From: DASXSB01 sp036506275
GTDB lineage: Bacteria; Methylomirabilota; Methylomirabilia; Rokubacteriales; CSP1-6
DNA length: 43,831 nt
Assembly (NCBI GenBank): GCA_036506275.1
Contig: DASXSB010000008.1
Location: 1 to 43,831 of the forward strand
Reading direction: 5' to 3'
In this document: one piece after another, positions 33,281 through 41,911 of the stretch
Position numbering within the stretch: position 1 is the first letter of the stretch
How the letters are laid out: every line of letters starts with the position of its first letter
Program-made: the position numbers and the translations under genes
The notes under the pieces: model-generated
Seen by the model: the letters and a program-made list of their open reading frames with translations, nothing else
The model's database searches: none
Told to the model about the DNA's origin: nothing

Positions 33281-34752
33281 CGGCGCGTCACCAGCGCGCG
33301 CACGTCCTCGGTCATGAGGATCTCGGCCGGCCACGGCTGCGTGATGTCGTCGAGCGGCCCCTTCTCGGTGGCGTCGATGCCGAGCTTGCCGCCGAAGCGG
33401 TGGCGGACGGCCGCGTGATCGAGGTCGTCCATCGGACCTTCGAGGATCATGAGATCGCGCTTGGGGTCGATGTTCCCGCTGGCGCGCCAGGCGACCTCGG
33501 AGAGGTCGTGCACGTCGACGTGCTCGCTCACCACCACGATCGTCTTCGCCAGCATCATGAGCCCCATGCCCCACAGCGCCGTCATCACCTTGCGCGCCTG
33601 TCCCGGGTAACGCTTGCGGATGGACACGATGACGAGGTTGTGGAAGATGCCCTCCGCCGGCATGTTGATGTCCACGATCTCGGGGAGCATCAGCTTCATG
33701 ATGGGCAGGAAGAGCCGCTCCGTCGCCTTGCCGAGCCAGTAATCCTCCTGGGGCGGCCGCCCCACGATCGTGGTCGGATAGATCGGCCGCGCCCGGCGCG
33801 TGACCGCGGTGAGATGGAACACCGGATAGTCGCGCGCGAGGGAGTAGTAGCCCGTGTGATCGCCGAACGGGCCTTCGAGCCGTCGTTCGGCGGGATCGAC
33901 GTAGCCCTCGAGGACGATCTCGGCATGGGCGGGGACCTCGAGGTCGATCGTCCGGCAGCGCACCATCTCCACGCCGCGCCCGCGCAGCCACCCGGCGAAC
34001 ACGACCTCGTCGATGCCGGGCGGCAGCGGCGCGGACGCCGCGTAGATCAGCGCCGGATCGCCTCCGAGGGCGATCGCCACCGGCATGGTGGCAGCGCCGG
34101 CGGCGGTCCGCGCCGCGGTGGCGGCGTCCGTGGGCGCGTGCGCTTCCGCCGTGCGGTGGTGCTCGGCGCCGCCCTTGTGGATCTGCCAGTGCATGCCGAG
34201 CGTGCGATCGTCGAAGACCTGGAGCCGATACATGCCGACGTTGCGCGCGCCGGTGACGGGATCACGCGTGAAGACGGCCGGCAGCGTGATGAAGCGACCG
34301 GCGTCGCCGGGCCAGCACTTGAGGATCGGTAGCCCCGCCAGCGACGGCGCGCGCGTCTCCACCACTTCCTGGCAGGCGGCCTCGCTGACCATCCGCGGCG
34401 CCGACTTCGCGACGTCGAGCAGCGTGCCCAGCTTGCGGAACCGCTCGACGAATGTTCCGGGTATTTTCAGATCGAGCAGACGTGCCAGCCGCTCGCCGAC
34501 CTCGTCCAGTCGTTCCACGCCGAGCGCCCACGCCATGCGCTCGGCCGCGCCGAAGGTATTGATGAGCACCGGCACGTCGCCCGCGTCCACGTGCTCGAAC
34601 AGCAACGCGACGTTGGCGGCGCCGGCGCGCTTGGAGACGCGATCGGTGATCTCGGTGATCTCCAGCTCGGACGAAACGGGCGCCGTGATGCGGCGCAGGC
34701 GGCCGTGCTTTTCGAGGTGGACGGCGAACTCGCGCAGGTCCGTCCAGATCAT
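33259..34752 (-). CDS. ubiD: UbiD family prenylated-FMN decarboxylase
   Basis: 497 aa. It matches UbiD over its full length: MIWTDLREFAVHLEKHGRL at the start, the prFMN/metal region (GRNVGMYR-like GARNVGMYRLQVF, MHWQIHKGG), the catalytic EGPFGDHTGYY and the C-terminal DPKRDLMILEGPMDDLDHA. UbiD decarboxylates prenylated 4-hydroxybenzoate or the equivalent naphthoate and needs prFMN made by UbiX, which is not in this window. It heads the quinone genes after the permease, with a 22-bp gap. Confidence 0.95.
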   Translation of the reverse strand: MIWTDLREFAVHLEKHGRLRRITAPVSSELEITEITDRVSKRAGAANVALLFEHVDAGDVPVLINTFGAAERMAWALGVERLDEVGERLARLLDLKIPGTFVERFRKLGTLLDVAKSAPRMVSEAACQEVVETRAPSLAGLPILKCWPGDAGRFITLPAVFTRDPVTGARNVGMYRLQVFDDRTLGMHWQIHKGGAEHHRTAEAHAPTDAATAARTAAGAATMPVAIALGGDPALIYAASAPLPPGIDEVVFAGWLRGRGVEMVRCRTIDLEVPAHAEIVLEGYVDPAERRLEGPFGDHTGYYSLARDYPVFHLTAVTRRARPIYPTTIVGRPPQEDYWLGKATERLFLPIMKLMLPEIVDINMPAEGIFHNLVIVSIRKRYPGQARKVMTALWGMGLMMLAKTIVVVSEHVDVHDLSEVAWRASGNIDPKRDLMILEGPMDDLDHAAVRHRFGGKLGIDATEKGPLDDITQPWPAEILMTEDVRALVTRRWTEYGL

Positions 34753-34774
34753 CGGCGGCGAGCGCGCGCCACCG

Positions 34775-35278
34775 TCAGTCGCGGTGAAAGAGCATGACGA
34801 GCCAGCCCGCGATGACGGGAAAGACGAGGCTCGGAAGAACGCGCACCATGACGAAGTGCCAGCCCATGAGCGGCGCCTCCCACGCGATGATTCGCTGCAT
34901 CCCGAAGAGCGACCACGACGTCATGTAGGCGACGAGCGGCGCCGTGGCGGCGCCCGAGTGGGCCAGCGCCACCATGAACGGCACGCTGACCATCGGACCG
35001 CCCGGCGTGAGCACGCCGGCGAGGGCGGCGATGACGATCGCCCGCAAGCCACCTTCGCGACCGAAGTGGCGCGACACCACCTCTTCCGGGACCAGCACCT
35101 GCATCAGCCCGGCGAGAACCAGCGCCGGCAGCAGCCTCGGCAGGATGAACCACAGCATCTTGAACCCGTTGCGCGCGCCGATCATCGGCAGCGCCGGGTC
35201 CTTGGCGTAGGCGACTCCGGCGAGAACGATGGCGAGCGCGACGAGGACCGCGGTGGAGGCATCGAACGGTGGGCGCAT
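34775..35278 (-). CDS. Half-size permease (DUF318/YraQ-like membrane protein)
   Basis: 167 aa with about four hydrophobic helices, corresponding to one half of a YraQ-type permease (LTPGGPMVSVPFMVAL, then TSWSLFGMQRIIAWE). The usual family size is about 300 aa, so it would act as a dimer or with a partner. ATG 35278 is preceded by AAAGGAGT. It is first in the operon with ubiD, ubiA and ubiE; a role in quinone supply is not obvious and shared transcription may be coincidental. Confidence 0.8.
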   Translation of the reverse strand: MRPPFDASTAVLVALAIVLAGVAYAKDPALPMIGARNGFKMLWFILPRLLPALVLAGLMQVLVPEEVVSRHFGREGGLRAIVIAALAGVLTPGGPMVSVPFMVALAHSGAATAPLVAYMTSWSLFGMQRIIAWEAPLMGWHFVMVRVLPSLVFPVIAGWLVMLFHRD

Positions 35279-35363
35279 CGGGACTCCTTTCGCTGAACCG
35301 GCGGACATTATTGCACGATGGCTACAGCGCGGAGCGGAGGCGGGGACGGCGGATGGGCGACGG

Positions 35364-35744
35364 TCAGGCGGAGGCGGCGAGACCGATACGGCTCAGATAG
35401 TCCAGGATGCGGGTCCACTCCACGGGTTTTGTAAAGACCACGTCGGCGCCCGCCTGGCGCGCTCGGCTGAGATAGGGCTCGCCGTAGCCCGTCACGACGA
35501 CGACGCGGGTGCGGCCCTTGGCGCCCGCCACGATCTGTCTGATGAGCACGTCGCCCGGAATATCGGGAAGGCCGAGGTCGCTGAGGACGACGTCGAAGTC
35601 CTTCTCGGCCGCGATTTCGGCGGCCTCGCGTCCGGTGCCGGTCGCCGTCACGTGCGCGCCCTCCGCGCGCAGGAGGACGGTGAAGACATCGCGGATGTCC
35701 GTGGAATCCTCGACGATCAAAATCCGCAATCCCCGCAGCGCCAT
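35364..35744 (-). CDS. Single-domain response regulator
   Basis: 126 aa receiver domain only: LRILIVEDSTDIRD (acidic pocket), VVLSDLGLPD with the phosphoacceptor Asp, VVVTGYGEP (Thr) and FTKPVEW (Lys). No output domain follows, as in CheY/Spo0F-type phosphorelay proteins. It is divergent from the PAS/GAF hybrid kinase across 73 bp and is its probable partner. Start at ATG 35744. Confidence 0.9.
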   Translation of the reverse strand: MALRGLRILIVEDSTDIRDVFTVLLRAEGAHVTATGTGREAAEIAAEKDFDVVLSDLGLPDIPGDVLIRQIVAGAKGRTRVVVVTGYGEPYLSRARQAGADVVFTKPVEWTRILDYLSRIGLAASA

Positions 35745-35817
35745 AGGCAAACAGCGCCCCCCCATAACCCAGTTGAGCAAGGCGAATGCCAACGAGACCC
35801 TGTCGGTTATACTTGTG

Positions 35818-38800
35818 ATGAGAATGGGGTCGCTGTTCGCATCGAGCGTCATCGACAGCCTCGAAGATGCTCTCGTCGTCACCGATCGTTCCCTCGCCGT
35901 TCTCTGCTGGAATACCGCAATAGAGCGGATGACGGGCGTGCCGCGCGCCGATGCGCTCGGCCGTGACGTCGAGACCGTCCTGCCCTTCGCGCGCGACGCC
36001 GACCTCGGCCGTCGTTTCCGCCGCGCCCTCGAAGGCGAGCCGACGCAGTCGGGCGAAGTGCCCTATGCGATACCCGATCGGGCGCGGCACGGATGGATGG
36101 AAGCGCGGTGCGTTCCGTGGCGGGACGAGAGCGGCCGCGTGGCCGGCATCGCCGCCTTCCTCACCGACGTCACCGCGCGGCGCCAGCGGCGGCTCATGGT
36201 GGGCGCGCTGGAGGCGATCGGCCACTCGCTCACGTCCTCGCTGGATCTCGACGAAGTCCTCGAGACGATCGTCGGGAAGGCGCTCGAGGTGATGAGCGCG
36301 GAGTCGGCGCTCGTCGTGTCCTGGGACGGCGTGGCGTCGGAGCTGCGCGTGATGCGCGCGGCGGGGCGCCTCAGCGCGGAGTACGCGCGCGCGGGAACCA
36401 TTCCGCTCGCGGGCGGCGCCATGAGCCGCGCCGTGCGCGAGGCGCGTCCGGTGAGCACCGCGAACATCCTCGCCGATCCCAGCATGCGGTTGAGCCCGGA
36501 GCGGTCGAGCCGAGTGCAGCAGGAAGGTTTCAAGGCGACGGCGGCCGCTCCCCTCTCGTCGAAGGGACGGGTCATCGGCGCCCTCGCCGTGCACTACTGG
36601 ACGGAGCGGACGTTCAGCGAGGAAGAGATCGCGGGGCTGAAGATCCTTGCCGAGCAGGCCGCCGTCGCCATCGACAACGCGCGCCTCTACGCCGACGCCA
36701 CCCGCCGCGCCGATCGGCTCCGTGACCTGGCCGAGGTCGAGCGCATCATCACCGCCTCCCTGGACGTCGATGAAGTCCTCCATCGCATCGCCAGCGCCGC
36801 CGCCGGGCTCACGCCGGGCGCGCTCGCCGCCGTTCATGTCTTCGACGTGGAGCGCGACACGCTCGTCGTCAAGGCGACCTCGTCGTCGGAGCTGCACGAG
36901 GTGCCCGCGGACCGGCCCGCGCGCGCCGGGCTGAGCGGGATGGTGGCGGAGACGCGGGCGCCCGTGCTGGTGGCCGATCCCGTCACTCATCCGCGCACGC
37001 TGGCGTCGGCGTGGTGGACGAAACGGCCGCGCGCCACGTACTACGGCGTTCCCATCCTCATGAGCGAGACGTTCGTCGGCGTCCTCGACTTCATCCTGCC
37101 CTCGGGGCTGCCCGACGCGGAGGCGCAGGAGGTGCTGCGCTTGCTCGCCGCCCACGCCGGCGTCGCCATCAGCAACGCCTCGCTCTTCCAGCGCGAGCGC
37201 ATCCATCTCGAGCGGATCCGCGCCCTCGCCGGCATGAACCAGCGCATCTCGAGCGCGCTCGATCTGGACCAGCTCCTCGCCATGATCGCGGAGTCCGCCG
37301 CCAAGCTGAGCGGCGTCACCTTCGCGTCGTTCTGGCTCGCCGACGGGGAGCGACAGACGCTCACGCTCACCGGGGGCTCCGTGGCCGAGATCGCCGACGA
37401 TCTCCCGCAGCGCGTGGCGCGGTACGACGAGGGCGGCGTGGGCTGGATCGCGCGGCATCGGGCGTCGCTGACGGTCGACGACGCGCTCTCCGATCCACGG
37501 ATGCTCCGCGTCGCCGCCTGGTGGCATCGATGGGGCCTGAAGGCGTTCGCGGGCTTTCCCGTCCTCGCCGGCGACGAGCTGTTGGCCGTACTCGTGCTGA
37601 CGCACTCGCAACCGATCACGATCTCGCCCGAGCTGTGCGACGTGCTCGCCATGTTCATCGGCCAGGCCGGCGTCGCCATCCAGAACGCGCGGCTCTTCCG
37701 CGAGGCGCAGCGCCGACGTGACGTGGCGGAGGCGCTGGCGCGCCTCGGCCGCGATCTCACCGCGACGCTCGATGCCGAGCGCATCGGCGAGCTGGTCACG
37801 CGCGGCATCGTCGAGCTGCTCAACGTCAAGCGCTCGGTCCTGTTCCGCTACGAGCCGGCCGCGGGAACGTTGCATGCCATAGCCGGCTTCGGCAGCAGCG
37901 ACGATCTCGCGGGGTATGTCGTCGGGCCCGGCGAGGGATTGTCCGGACGCGCGGTCGCCGATCGGAAGATCGTGACGTCGGTGGACGTTCTCAATGACCC
38001 GTCGCTGCGCATCGACCCCGCCGGCAGCGCCCGCCTCCGTGCGCGCGGGGTGGAGGCGGCGGCGGCGGTGCCGCTGCTCACGCACGAGCGCATCGTGGGC
38101 GCGCTCGCGGTCGGCGCCGAGCGGGGCCGCGAGTTCTCGCGCCACGAGTTGGAGACGCTTCAGATCTTCGCCGATCGCGCCGTGCTCGCCCTCGAGAACG
38201 CGCGCCTGTACGCCACCGCCCGCGACAGCCTCAACCGGTTTCGCGAGACGCAGGCCCAGCTCATCCAGGCGGGGAAGATGTCGGCGCTCGGGCAGCTCGT
38301 CTCCGGCGTCGCCCACGAGCTGAACAACCCGCTCAGCGTCATCATCGGCTACGGCCAGCTCTTGCTCTCGCGCGATCTCGACCCGGAGGCGCGCCGGCCG
38401 GTCGACATGATGGTGTCGCAGGCGGACCGCATGGCGAAGATCGTGCGCAATCTCCTGTTCTTCTCGCGCCAGCGCCCGCCCGAGCGCGTGCCCGTCGCCA
38501 TCAACGAGGTCATCGAGCAGACGCTGGCGCTCCGGATCAACCAGCTGCGTCTCTCCGGCATCGACGTGCAGACGGACTTCGCGCCGAAGCTTCCGGGCGT
38601 AGCCGGCGACACTCATCAGCTCCAGCAGGTGTTCTTGAATCTCCTCCTTAACGCCGAGCAAGCGATCACCGAGTCGCGCCGCGGTGGCCGCATCGTGTTT
38701 CGGACGCGACCGCTGCCGGAAGGGAAGGGCATCCTCGCCCAGGTCATCGACGACGGTCCCGGCATCCCCGCCGACGTCCTCCCGCGCATCTTCGAGCCGT

Positions 38801-39384
38801 TCTTCACCACCAAGGAAGTGGGCGCCGGCACCGGGCTCGGCCTGTCCGTCTCGTATGGCATCGCCGAAGAGCACCACGGGCGGCTCTACGCGGAGAGCCG
38901 TCCCGGCGAGACGATCTTCAACCTCGAGCTCCCCGCGGCGCCGCCCGTGATCGTGTCCGCGGTGACGAAGGCGCCGGCGCCGCCGGTTCACTTCGCGGGA
39001 CGCACCGCGCTCGTGGTGGAGGACGACGCCGCCGTCGTCGATCTCGTCATGACGTTGCTGGGGCAGGGCGGCTGGCGCGTCGACGTCGCCTCCACCGGGA
39101 AGAGCGGTCTCGGCCTTCTCCGCGGCCGGCCGTACGATCTCATCGTGTCCGACATCCGGATGCCCAACGGCAGCGGCCAGCATCTCTACGAGAACGCGCT
39201 CGCCCACGACCTGTCGCTGCGCGATCGCTTCATCTTCATCACCGGCGACACCGCCAACCCGGAAGCCGCCGCCTTCCTGAAGGACAGCGGGGTGCCGATC
39301 GTCGAGAAGCCGTTCCAGCCGATCGCGTTTCTGGAAGCGGTGCATCGGGTGGCGAGTCGGCTGCCGGCGGTGGGGCGCGGTTAG
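35818..39384 (+). CDS. PAS/multi-GAF hybrid sensor histidine kinase with C-terminal receiver
   Basis: 1188 aa. Domains in order: a PAS domain (about 8-120: DSLEDALVVTDRSLAVLCWN, ending in FLTDVTARRQRR), four GAF domains ending near residues 295, 460, 625 and 800 (motifs such as AIDNARLYADA), HisKA with His833 (SGVAHELNNPLSV), HATPase (DDGPGIP, then GTGLGLSVSYG) and a receiver with Asp1112 (VSDIRMPNGSG). No membrane segment is visible, so it probably senses cytosolic signals. The architecture resembles the kinase at the left edge and suggests a lineage expansion. TATACT at 35808-35813 lies 4 or 10 nt from the two possible ATGs (35818, 35824). Confidence 0.94.
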   Translation: MRMGSLFASSVIDSLEDALVVTDRSLAVLCWNTAIERMTGVPRADALGRDVETVLPFARDADLGRRFRRALEGEPTQSGEVPYAIPDRARHGWMEARCVPWRDESGRVAGIAAFLTDVTARRQRRLMVGALEAIGHSLTSSLDLDEVLETIVGKALEVMSAESALVVSWDGVASELRVMRAAGRLSAEYARAGTIPLAGGAMSRAVREARPVSTANILADPSMRLSPERSSRVQQEGFKATAAAPLSSKGRVIGALAVHYWTERTFSEEEIAGLKILAEQAAVAIDNARLYADATRRADRLRDLAEVERIITASLDVDEVLHRIASAAAGLTPGALAAVHVFDVERDTLVVKATSSSELHEVPADRPARAGLSGMVAETRAPVLVADPVTHPRTLASAWWTKRPRATYYGVPILMSETFVGVLDFILPSGLPDAEAQEVLRLLAAHAGVAISNASLFQRERIHLERIRALAGMNQRISSALDLDQLLAMIAESAAKLSGVTFASFWLADGERQTLTLTGGSVAEIADDLPQRVARYDEGGVGWIARHRASLTVDDALSDPRMLRVAAWWHRWGLKAFAGFPVLAGDELLAVLVLTHSQPITISPELCDVLAMFIGQAGVAIQNARLFREAQRRRDVAEALARLGRDLTATLDAERIGELVTRGIVELLNVKRSVLFRYEPAAGTLHAIAGFGSSDDLAGYVVGPGEGLSGRAVADRKIVTSVDVLNDPSLRIDPAGSARLRARGVEAAAAVPLLTHERIVGALAVGAERGREFSRHELETLQIFADRAVLALENARLYATARDSLNRFRETQAQLIQAGKMSALGQLVSGVAHELNNPLSVIIGYGQLLLSRDLDPEARRPVDMMVSQADRMAKIVRNLLFFSRQRPPERVPVAINEVIEQTLALRINQLRLSGIDVQTDFAPKLPGVAGDTHQLQQVFLNLLLNAEQAITESRRGGRIVFRTRPLPEGKGILAQVIDDGPGIPADVLPRIFEPFFTTKEVGAGTGLGLSVSYGIAEEHHGRLYAESRPGETIFNLELPAAPPVIVSAVTKAPAPPVHFAGRTALVVEDDAAVVDLVMTLLGQGGWRVDVASTGKSGLGLLRGRPYDLIVSDIRMPNGSGQHLYENALAHDLSLRDRFIFITGDTANPEAAAFLKDSGVPIVEKPFQPIAFLEAVHRVASRLPAVGRG

Positions 39385-39432
39385 CGTCGCGCCTGATACT
39401 GATCCTTCATTCAGTGGGTTGACGATTCACCG

Positions 39433-39461
39433 TTGACAGCGCCCCTCTGCGCGCGTAGAGA
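39433..39461 (+). promoter_or_regulatory. Sigma-70 promoter of the HU gene
   Basis: TTGACA (39433-39438), a 17-bp spacer, TAGAGA (39456-39461). The close match at -35 fits a highly expressed gene. A partial copy TTGACG lies 14 bp upstream. Confidence 0.6.
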
Positions 39462-39470
39462 GGGGGGGCG

Positions 39471-39743
39471 ATGACGAAGGCCGAGCTGGTGGCCATTCTC
39501 GCGAAGCAGTCCGGCGGCTCCAAGCGATCGGCCGAAAAAGCGATCGAAGCCTTCCTCGCCGGTATCGTGGATTCGCTCCGCCGCGGTCGCCGCGTCACGA
39601 TCAGCGGGTTCGGAACGTTCGTCATCACCAAGCGCTCCGCCCGCAACGGCCGCAACCCGCGCACGGGCAAGGAGATCCTCATCCCGCCCGCGAAGGTGGC
39701 CCGCTTCCGTCCTGCGCGCTCGCTGAAGACGTGGTTGCGTTGA
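39471..39743 (+). CDS. HU family nucleoid DNA-binding protein
   Basis: 90 aa, the usual HU length. It has MTKAELVAILAKQSGGSK, then VTISGFGTFVITKRSARNGRNP with the GFG turn, followed by RTGKEILIPPAK, the minor-groove-binding arm with its proline, and VARFRPARSLK. HU binds and bends DNA as a dimer and serves many recombination and transcription events. GGGGGG just upstream acts as ribosome site. The gene is followed by two tRNA genes and the island. Confidence 0.95.
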   Translation: MTKAELVAILAKQSGGSKRSAEKAIEAFLAGIVDSLRRGRRVTISGFGTFVITKRSARNGRNPRTGKEILIPPAKVARFRPARSLKTWLR

Positions 39744-39788
39744 CTGTTCGCGTGCGGTCCCGTATCGTGTAGCCCGTTGTCGAGTTGG

Positions 39789-39862
39789 TGGGGGATCGTC
39801 TAGCGGTAGGACGCCGGGTTCTGGCCCCGGTAACGGGGGTTCGAGTCCTCCTCCCCCAGCCA
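39789..39862 (+). tRNA. tRNA-Gln (anticodon CTG)
   Basis: Acceptor TGGGGGA (39789-39795) pairs with TCCCCCA (39852-39858), followed by G and an encoded CCA. The anticodon stem CCGGG/CCCGG encloses TTCTGGC, giving anticodon CTG. The T-arm carries GGTTCGAGTCC. Confidence 0.95.
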
Positions 39863-39931
39863 TCTCTTCACGCTGTGATTTGTTTCTTGATCGTGATCGC
39901 GCGGCGCGTGGCGGCGTCGCGCGTCGTGCAC

Positions 39932-40007
39932 GGCCCCATCGTCTAGAGGCCCAGGACACGGCCCTCTCAAGGCTGAAACACGGGTTCGAATCCCGTTGGG
40001 GCCACCA
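39932..40007 (+). tRNA. tRNA-Glu (anticodon CTC)
   Basis: Acceptor GGCCCCA (39932-39938) pairs with TGGGGCC (39997-40003), then A and an encoded CCA (40005-40007). The anticodon loop CTCTCAA between CGGCC and GGCTG gives CTC. The T-arm has GGGTTCGAATCCC. Its 3' half doubles as the antisense coding end of a recombinase remnant, a typical integration target. Confidence 0.95.
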
Positions 40008-40202
40008 CCGGACTTACATAAATTAAGTCCGCGAAAAGTTTCGACAGCGACGCCTCGCCAGTGAACTCGTAGACGAGGCGAGCTCTTCTCCCGGGTCCCT
40101 TCACCGGTGGCAGCTCGGGCGGCCTCGGTACCGGGCGGAACACGATTCGATCCACCAGCACCTCTCGCAGGAGGCGTCGCGATTCGGCGACGCCCGCACG
40201 CG
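39967..40202 (-). pseudogene. C-terminal remnant of a serine recombinase ending inside tRNA-Glu
   Basis: On the minus strand an open frame of about 78 codons reads AGVAESRRLLREVLVDRIVF, followed by a Pro-rich stretch and YEFTGEASLSKLFADL, then a tail APTGFEPVF encoded by the antisense of the tRNA-Glu 3' half. The VAESRRLLREVLVDRIVF segment and YEFTGEA are characteristic of the C-terminus of large serine recombinases (pattern knowledge, not a search). The resolvase catalytic domain and all upstream parts are missing; homology stops exactly at the IS inverted repeat at 40203. The remnant has no activity but marks a past integration at the tRNA. Confidence 0.65.
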
Positions 40203-40220
40203 CGTAATGTCCGAATACTC
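40203..40220 (+). repeat. Left terminal inverted repeat of the IS
   Basis: CGTAATGTCCGAATACTC; matches the right end in inverted orientation at 17 of 18 positions. The perfect core is 13 bp, CGTAATGTCCGAA. Confidence 0.85.
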
Positions 40221-40271
40221 GGCCGAGCTGGCTTCGTGCACGCGCCCGAGGGAGGAGGGTAAGCTCGGCAG

Positions 40272-41336
40272 ATGACTGCCGACGTCCCGCGCTTACAGCT
40301 CCTGCTCGTGTCCCTGGCCGGATGGATAAATCGCTACCAACAGCACGTCATCGAATACCTCGTAGCGGAGAACCGCGTTCTCCGAGAGCAGCTGAAGGGC
40401 CACCGCCTGCGGTTGAAGGATGAGCAGCGCTGCCGTCTCGCGGCAAAAGGACATCAGCTCGGCCGACGGCTGTTGAGTCGGGTTGCCACGATCGTGACAC
40501 CGGACACGATCCTGCGCTGGCATCGGCGCCTGATTGCGAAGAAGTGGAGCTACCCGCGGAAGCGACGCGGGCGTCCGAGGACGATGAAGAACATCGCGAG
40601 GCTTATTGTGCGGATGGCCACGGAGAACCCGACGTGGGGCTATAGCCGAATCCAGGGCGCACTGAAGAACCTCGATCATCGGGTGGCTCGAAGTACGATC
40701 GCGAGGGTGCTGAAAGAGCAGGGCGTCCCGCCTGTGCCGGACCGGCCAACGTCGTGGCGGACGTTTCTCCGAGCGAGTTGGGGAAAGATTGCGGCCGCCG
40801 ACTTCTTCACGACGGAAGTGTGGACGGCGCGTGGGCTCGTGACCTACTACACTCTCTTCGTGCTGGATCTGTGCACACGGCGCGTGCACGTAGCTGGCTC
40901 GACGCCGCACCCGGATGAGGCCTTTATGACCCAGGCGGCCCGGGGTCTGACCGACGCCGTCGACGGCTTCTTGGTGGAATATCGGGGTCTGATCTGTGAC
41001 CGGGACACGAAGTGGATGGACGGATTCCGGCGCGCCATCGAAGACGCCGGCGTGCGTATCGTGCAGACGCCGATTCGAGCGCCGAATGCCAATGCCTACG
41101 CGGAGCGGTTCGTGCGCTCTATCCGCGAAGAGTGCCTCGATCGGGTCATTCTCTTCGGAGAGCGACGTCTGCGCCACGTCGTCGACGAGTTTGTGGCGCA
41201 CTATCACGGCGAGCGGAATCACCAAGGACTCGGCAATCGATTGATCGCGCCACAAAGTGGCCAGAACCTCGGCACGCACGTTCGCTGTCGCGAGCGGCTC
41301 GGAGGCTTATTGCGCTATTACCATCGCGCAGCCTAG
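40272..41336 (+). CDS. IS transposase, integrase catalytic core (rve) family
   Basis: 354 aa. The N-terminal part (about 1-100) has a leucine-rich helix and a helix-turn-helix-like TPDTILRWHRRLIAKKW, followed by basic RKRRGRPRT and an HTH_21-like block (NPTWGYSRIQGALKNL). The rve catalytic core (about 165-310) shows the DDE residues: Asp in AAADFFTTEVW, Asp in ICDRDTKW, and Glu in NAYAERFVRSIREECLD. The C-terminus RCRERLGGLLRYYHRAA is a known ending of this IS group. A single intact ORF with all three acidic residues suggests an active transposase. Confidence 0.93.
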   Translation: MTADVPRLQLLLVSLAGWINRYQQHVIEYLVAENRVLREQLKGHRLRLKDEQRCRLAAKGHQLGRRLLSRVATIVTPDTILRWHRRLIAKKWSYPRKRRGRPRTMKNIARLIVRMATENPTWGYSRIQGALKNLDHRVARSTIARVLKEQGVPPVPDRPTSWRTFLRASWGKIAAADFFTTEVWTARGLVTYYTLFVLDLCTRRVHVAGSTPHPDEAFMTQAARGLTDAVDGFLVEYRGLICDRDTKWMDGFRRAIEDAGVRIVQTPIRAPNANAYAERFVRSIREECLDRVILFGERRLRHVVDEFVAHYHGERNHQGLGNRLIAPQSGQNLGTHVRCRERLGGLLRYYHRAA

Positions 41337-41345
41337 CCGTGGGTG

Positions 41346-41363
41346 GAGTTTTCGGACATTACG
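41346..41363 (-). repeat. Right terminal inverted repeat of the IS
   Basis: GAGTTTTCGGACATTACG on the plus strand, the inverted counterpart of 40203-40220. The integrase remnant begins directly after it. Confidence 0.85.
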
Positions 41364-41684
41364 GGCTGGCAGTGGGCCTTCCCGGCGACGCGCTTTTACG
41401 TCGATCGCGTCACGGGACAACGGCGTCGCCATCACCTGCATGAATCCGTGATCCAGCGGGCCGTCAAGGAAGCCGTCCTCAAGGCCGGCTTGGCGAAGCG
41501 AGCCACCTGCCATACATTCCGGCATTCCTTCGCGACGCACCTGCTCGAAGACGGCTACGACATTCGCACCGTCCAGGAACTGCTCGGACATCGCGACGTG
41601 AGTACGACCATGATCTACACCCACGTCCTGAACCGTGGGCCGGCAGCTGTCCGCAGCCCGGCGGACCGTCTGTTCCGGACTTGA
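41364..41684 (+). pseudogene. C-terminal remnant of an integron-type tyrosine recombinase (IntI-like)
   Basis: The frame reads GWQWAFPATRFYVDRVTG, then RRHHLHESVIQRAVKEAV, HTFRHSFATHLLEDGYDIRT, VQELLGHRDVSTTMIYTHV and a final LNRGPAAVRSPADRL. This matches the second half of integron integrases, including the HxxR, second His and nucleophilic Tyr of the tyrosine recombinase core. The N-terminal domain and first catalytic Arg are lost: homology begins at the base after the IS inverted repeat. Cassette-like genes and attC-like sites lie downstream in the same orientation. The enzyme cannot be active as it stands. Confidence 0.85.
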
Positions 41685-41730
41685 TCGAGGTGAGAAGGCG
41701 CCTTCGCTACGCTGCGCGAGCTCGCAAGAT

Positions 41731-41812
41731 AACAGGGCGCGTCCACCGAGACTGCCGTGCTCCAGCCTCCTGATTCTTCGGTCGATCCGCCCCGCGGCCT
41801 CAACAGGGCGCG
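41731..41812 (+). repeat. Direct repeat AACAGGGCGCG (two copies) between integrase remnant and first cassette gene
   Basis: AACAGGGCGCG occurs at 41731-41741 and 41802-41812, 71 bp apart, inside the 227-bp gap where an attI site would be expected. No GTTRRRY core was found here. Significance is unclear. Confidence 0.5.
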
Positions 41813-41911
41813 CGGTGCTACACTGCGCCACTCGCAGCGTTCACCGTTTTACGTGGTTCAAGATAGATTGAGTTCGCCGCACATAGATCACGTGAGTATG
41901 TGGGACCCCTA

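Larger units (their letters stand above)
40203..41363 (+). mobile_element. Insertion sequence with an integrase-core (rve/DDE) transposase
   Basis: The element is bounded by near-perfect 18-bp inverted repeats: CGTAATGTCCGAATACTC at 40203-40220 and its complement with one mismatch at 41346-41363. It is about 1.16 kb and carries one transposase gene. The flanks belong to two different genes (serine recombinase left, integron integrase right) and no target duplication is visible, so the present copy probably arose by recombination or deletion next to the IS. Confidence 0.85.

Noticed and set aside
39967..40161. A separate small protein ending APTGFEPVFQP
   Set aside because: The tail is antisense tRNA-Glu; the piece is better explained as the end of a truncated serine recombinase than as a gene of its own.
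40196..41370. A target-site duplication flanking the IS
   Set aside because: The bases just outside the two inverted repeats (ACGCG left, GGCTG right) do not match over any length worth reporting.
41685..41911. An attI site next to the integrase remnant
   Set aside because: No GTTRRRY or RYYYAAC core pair could be found in this gap; only an 11-bp direct repeat was seen.
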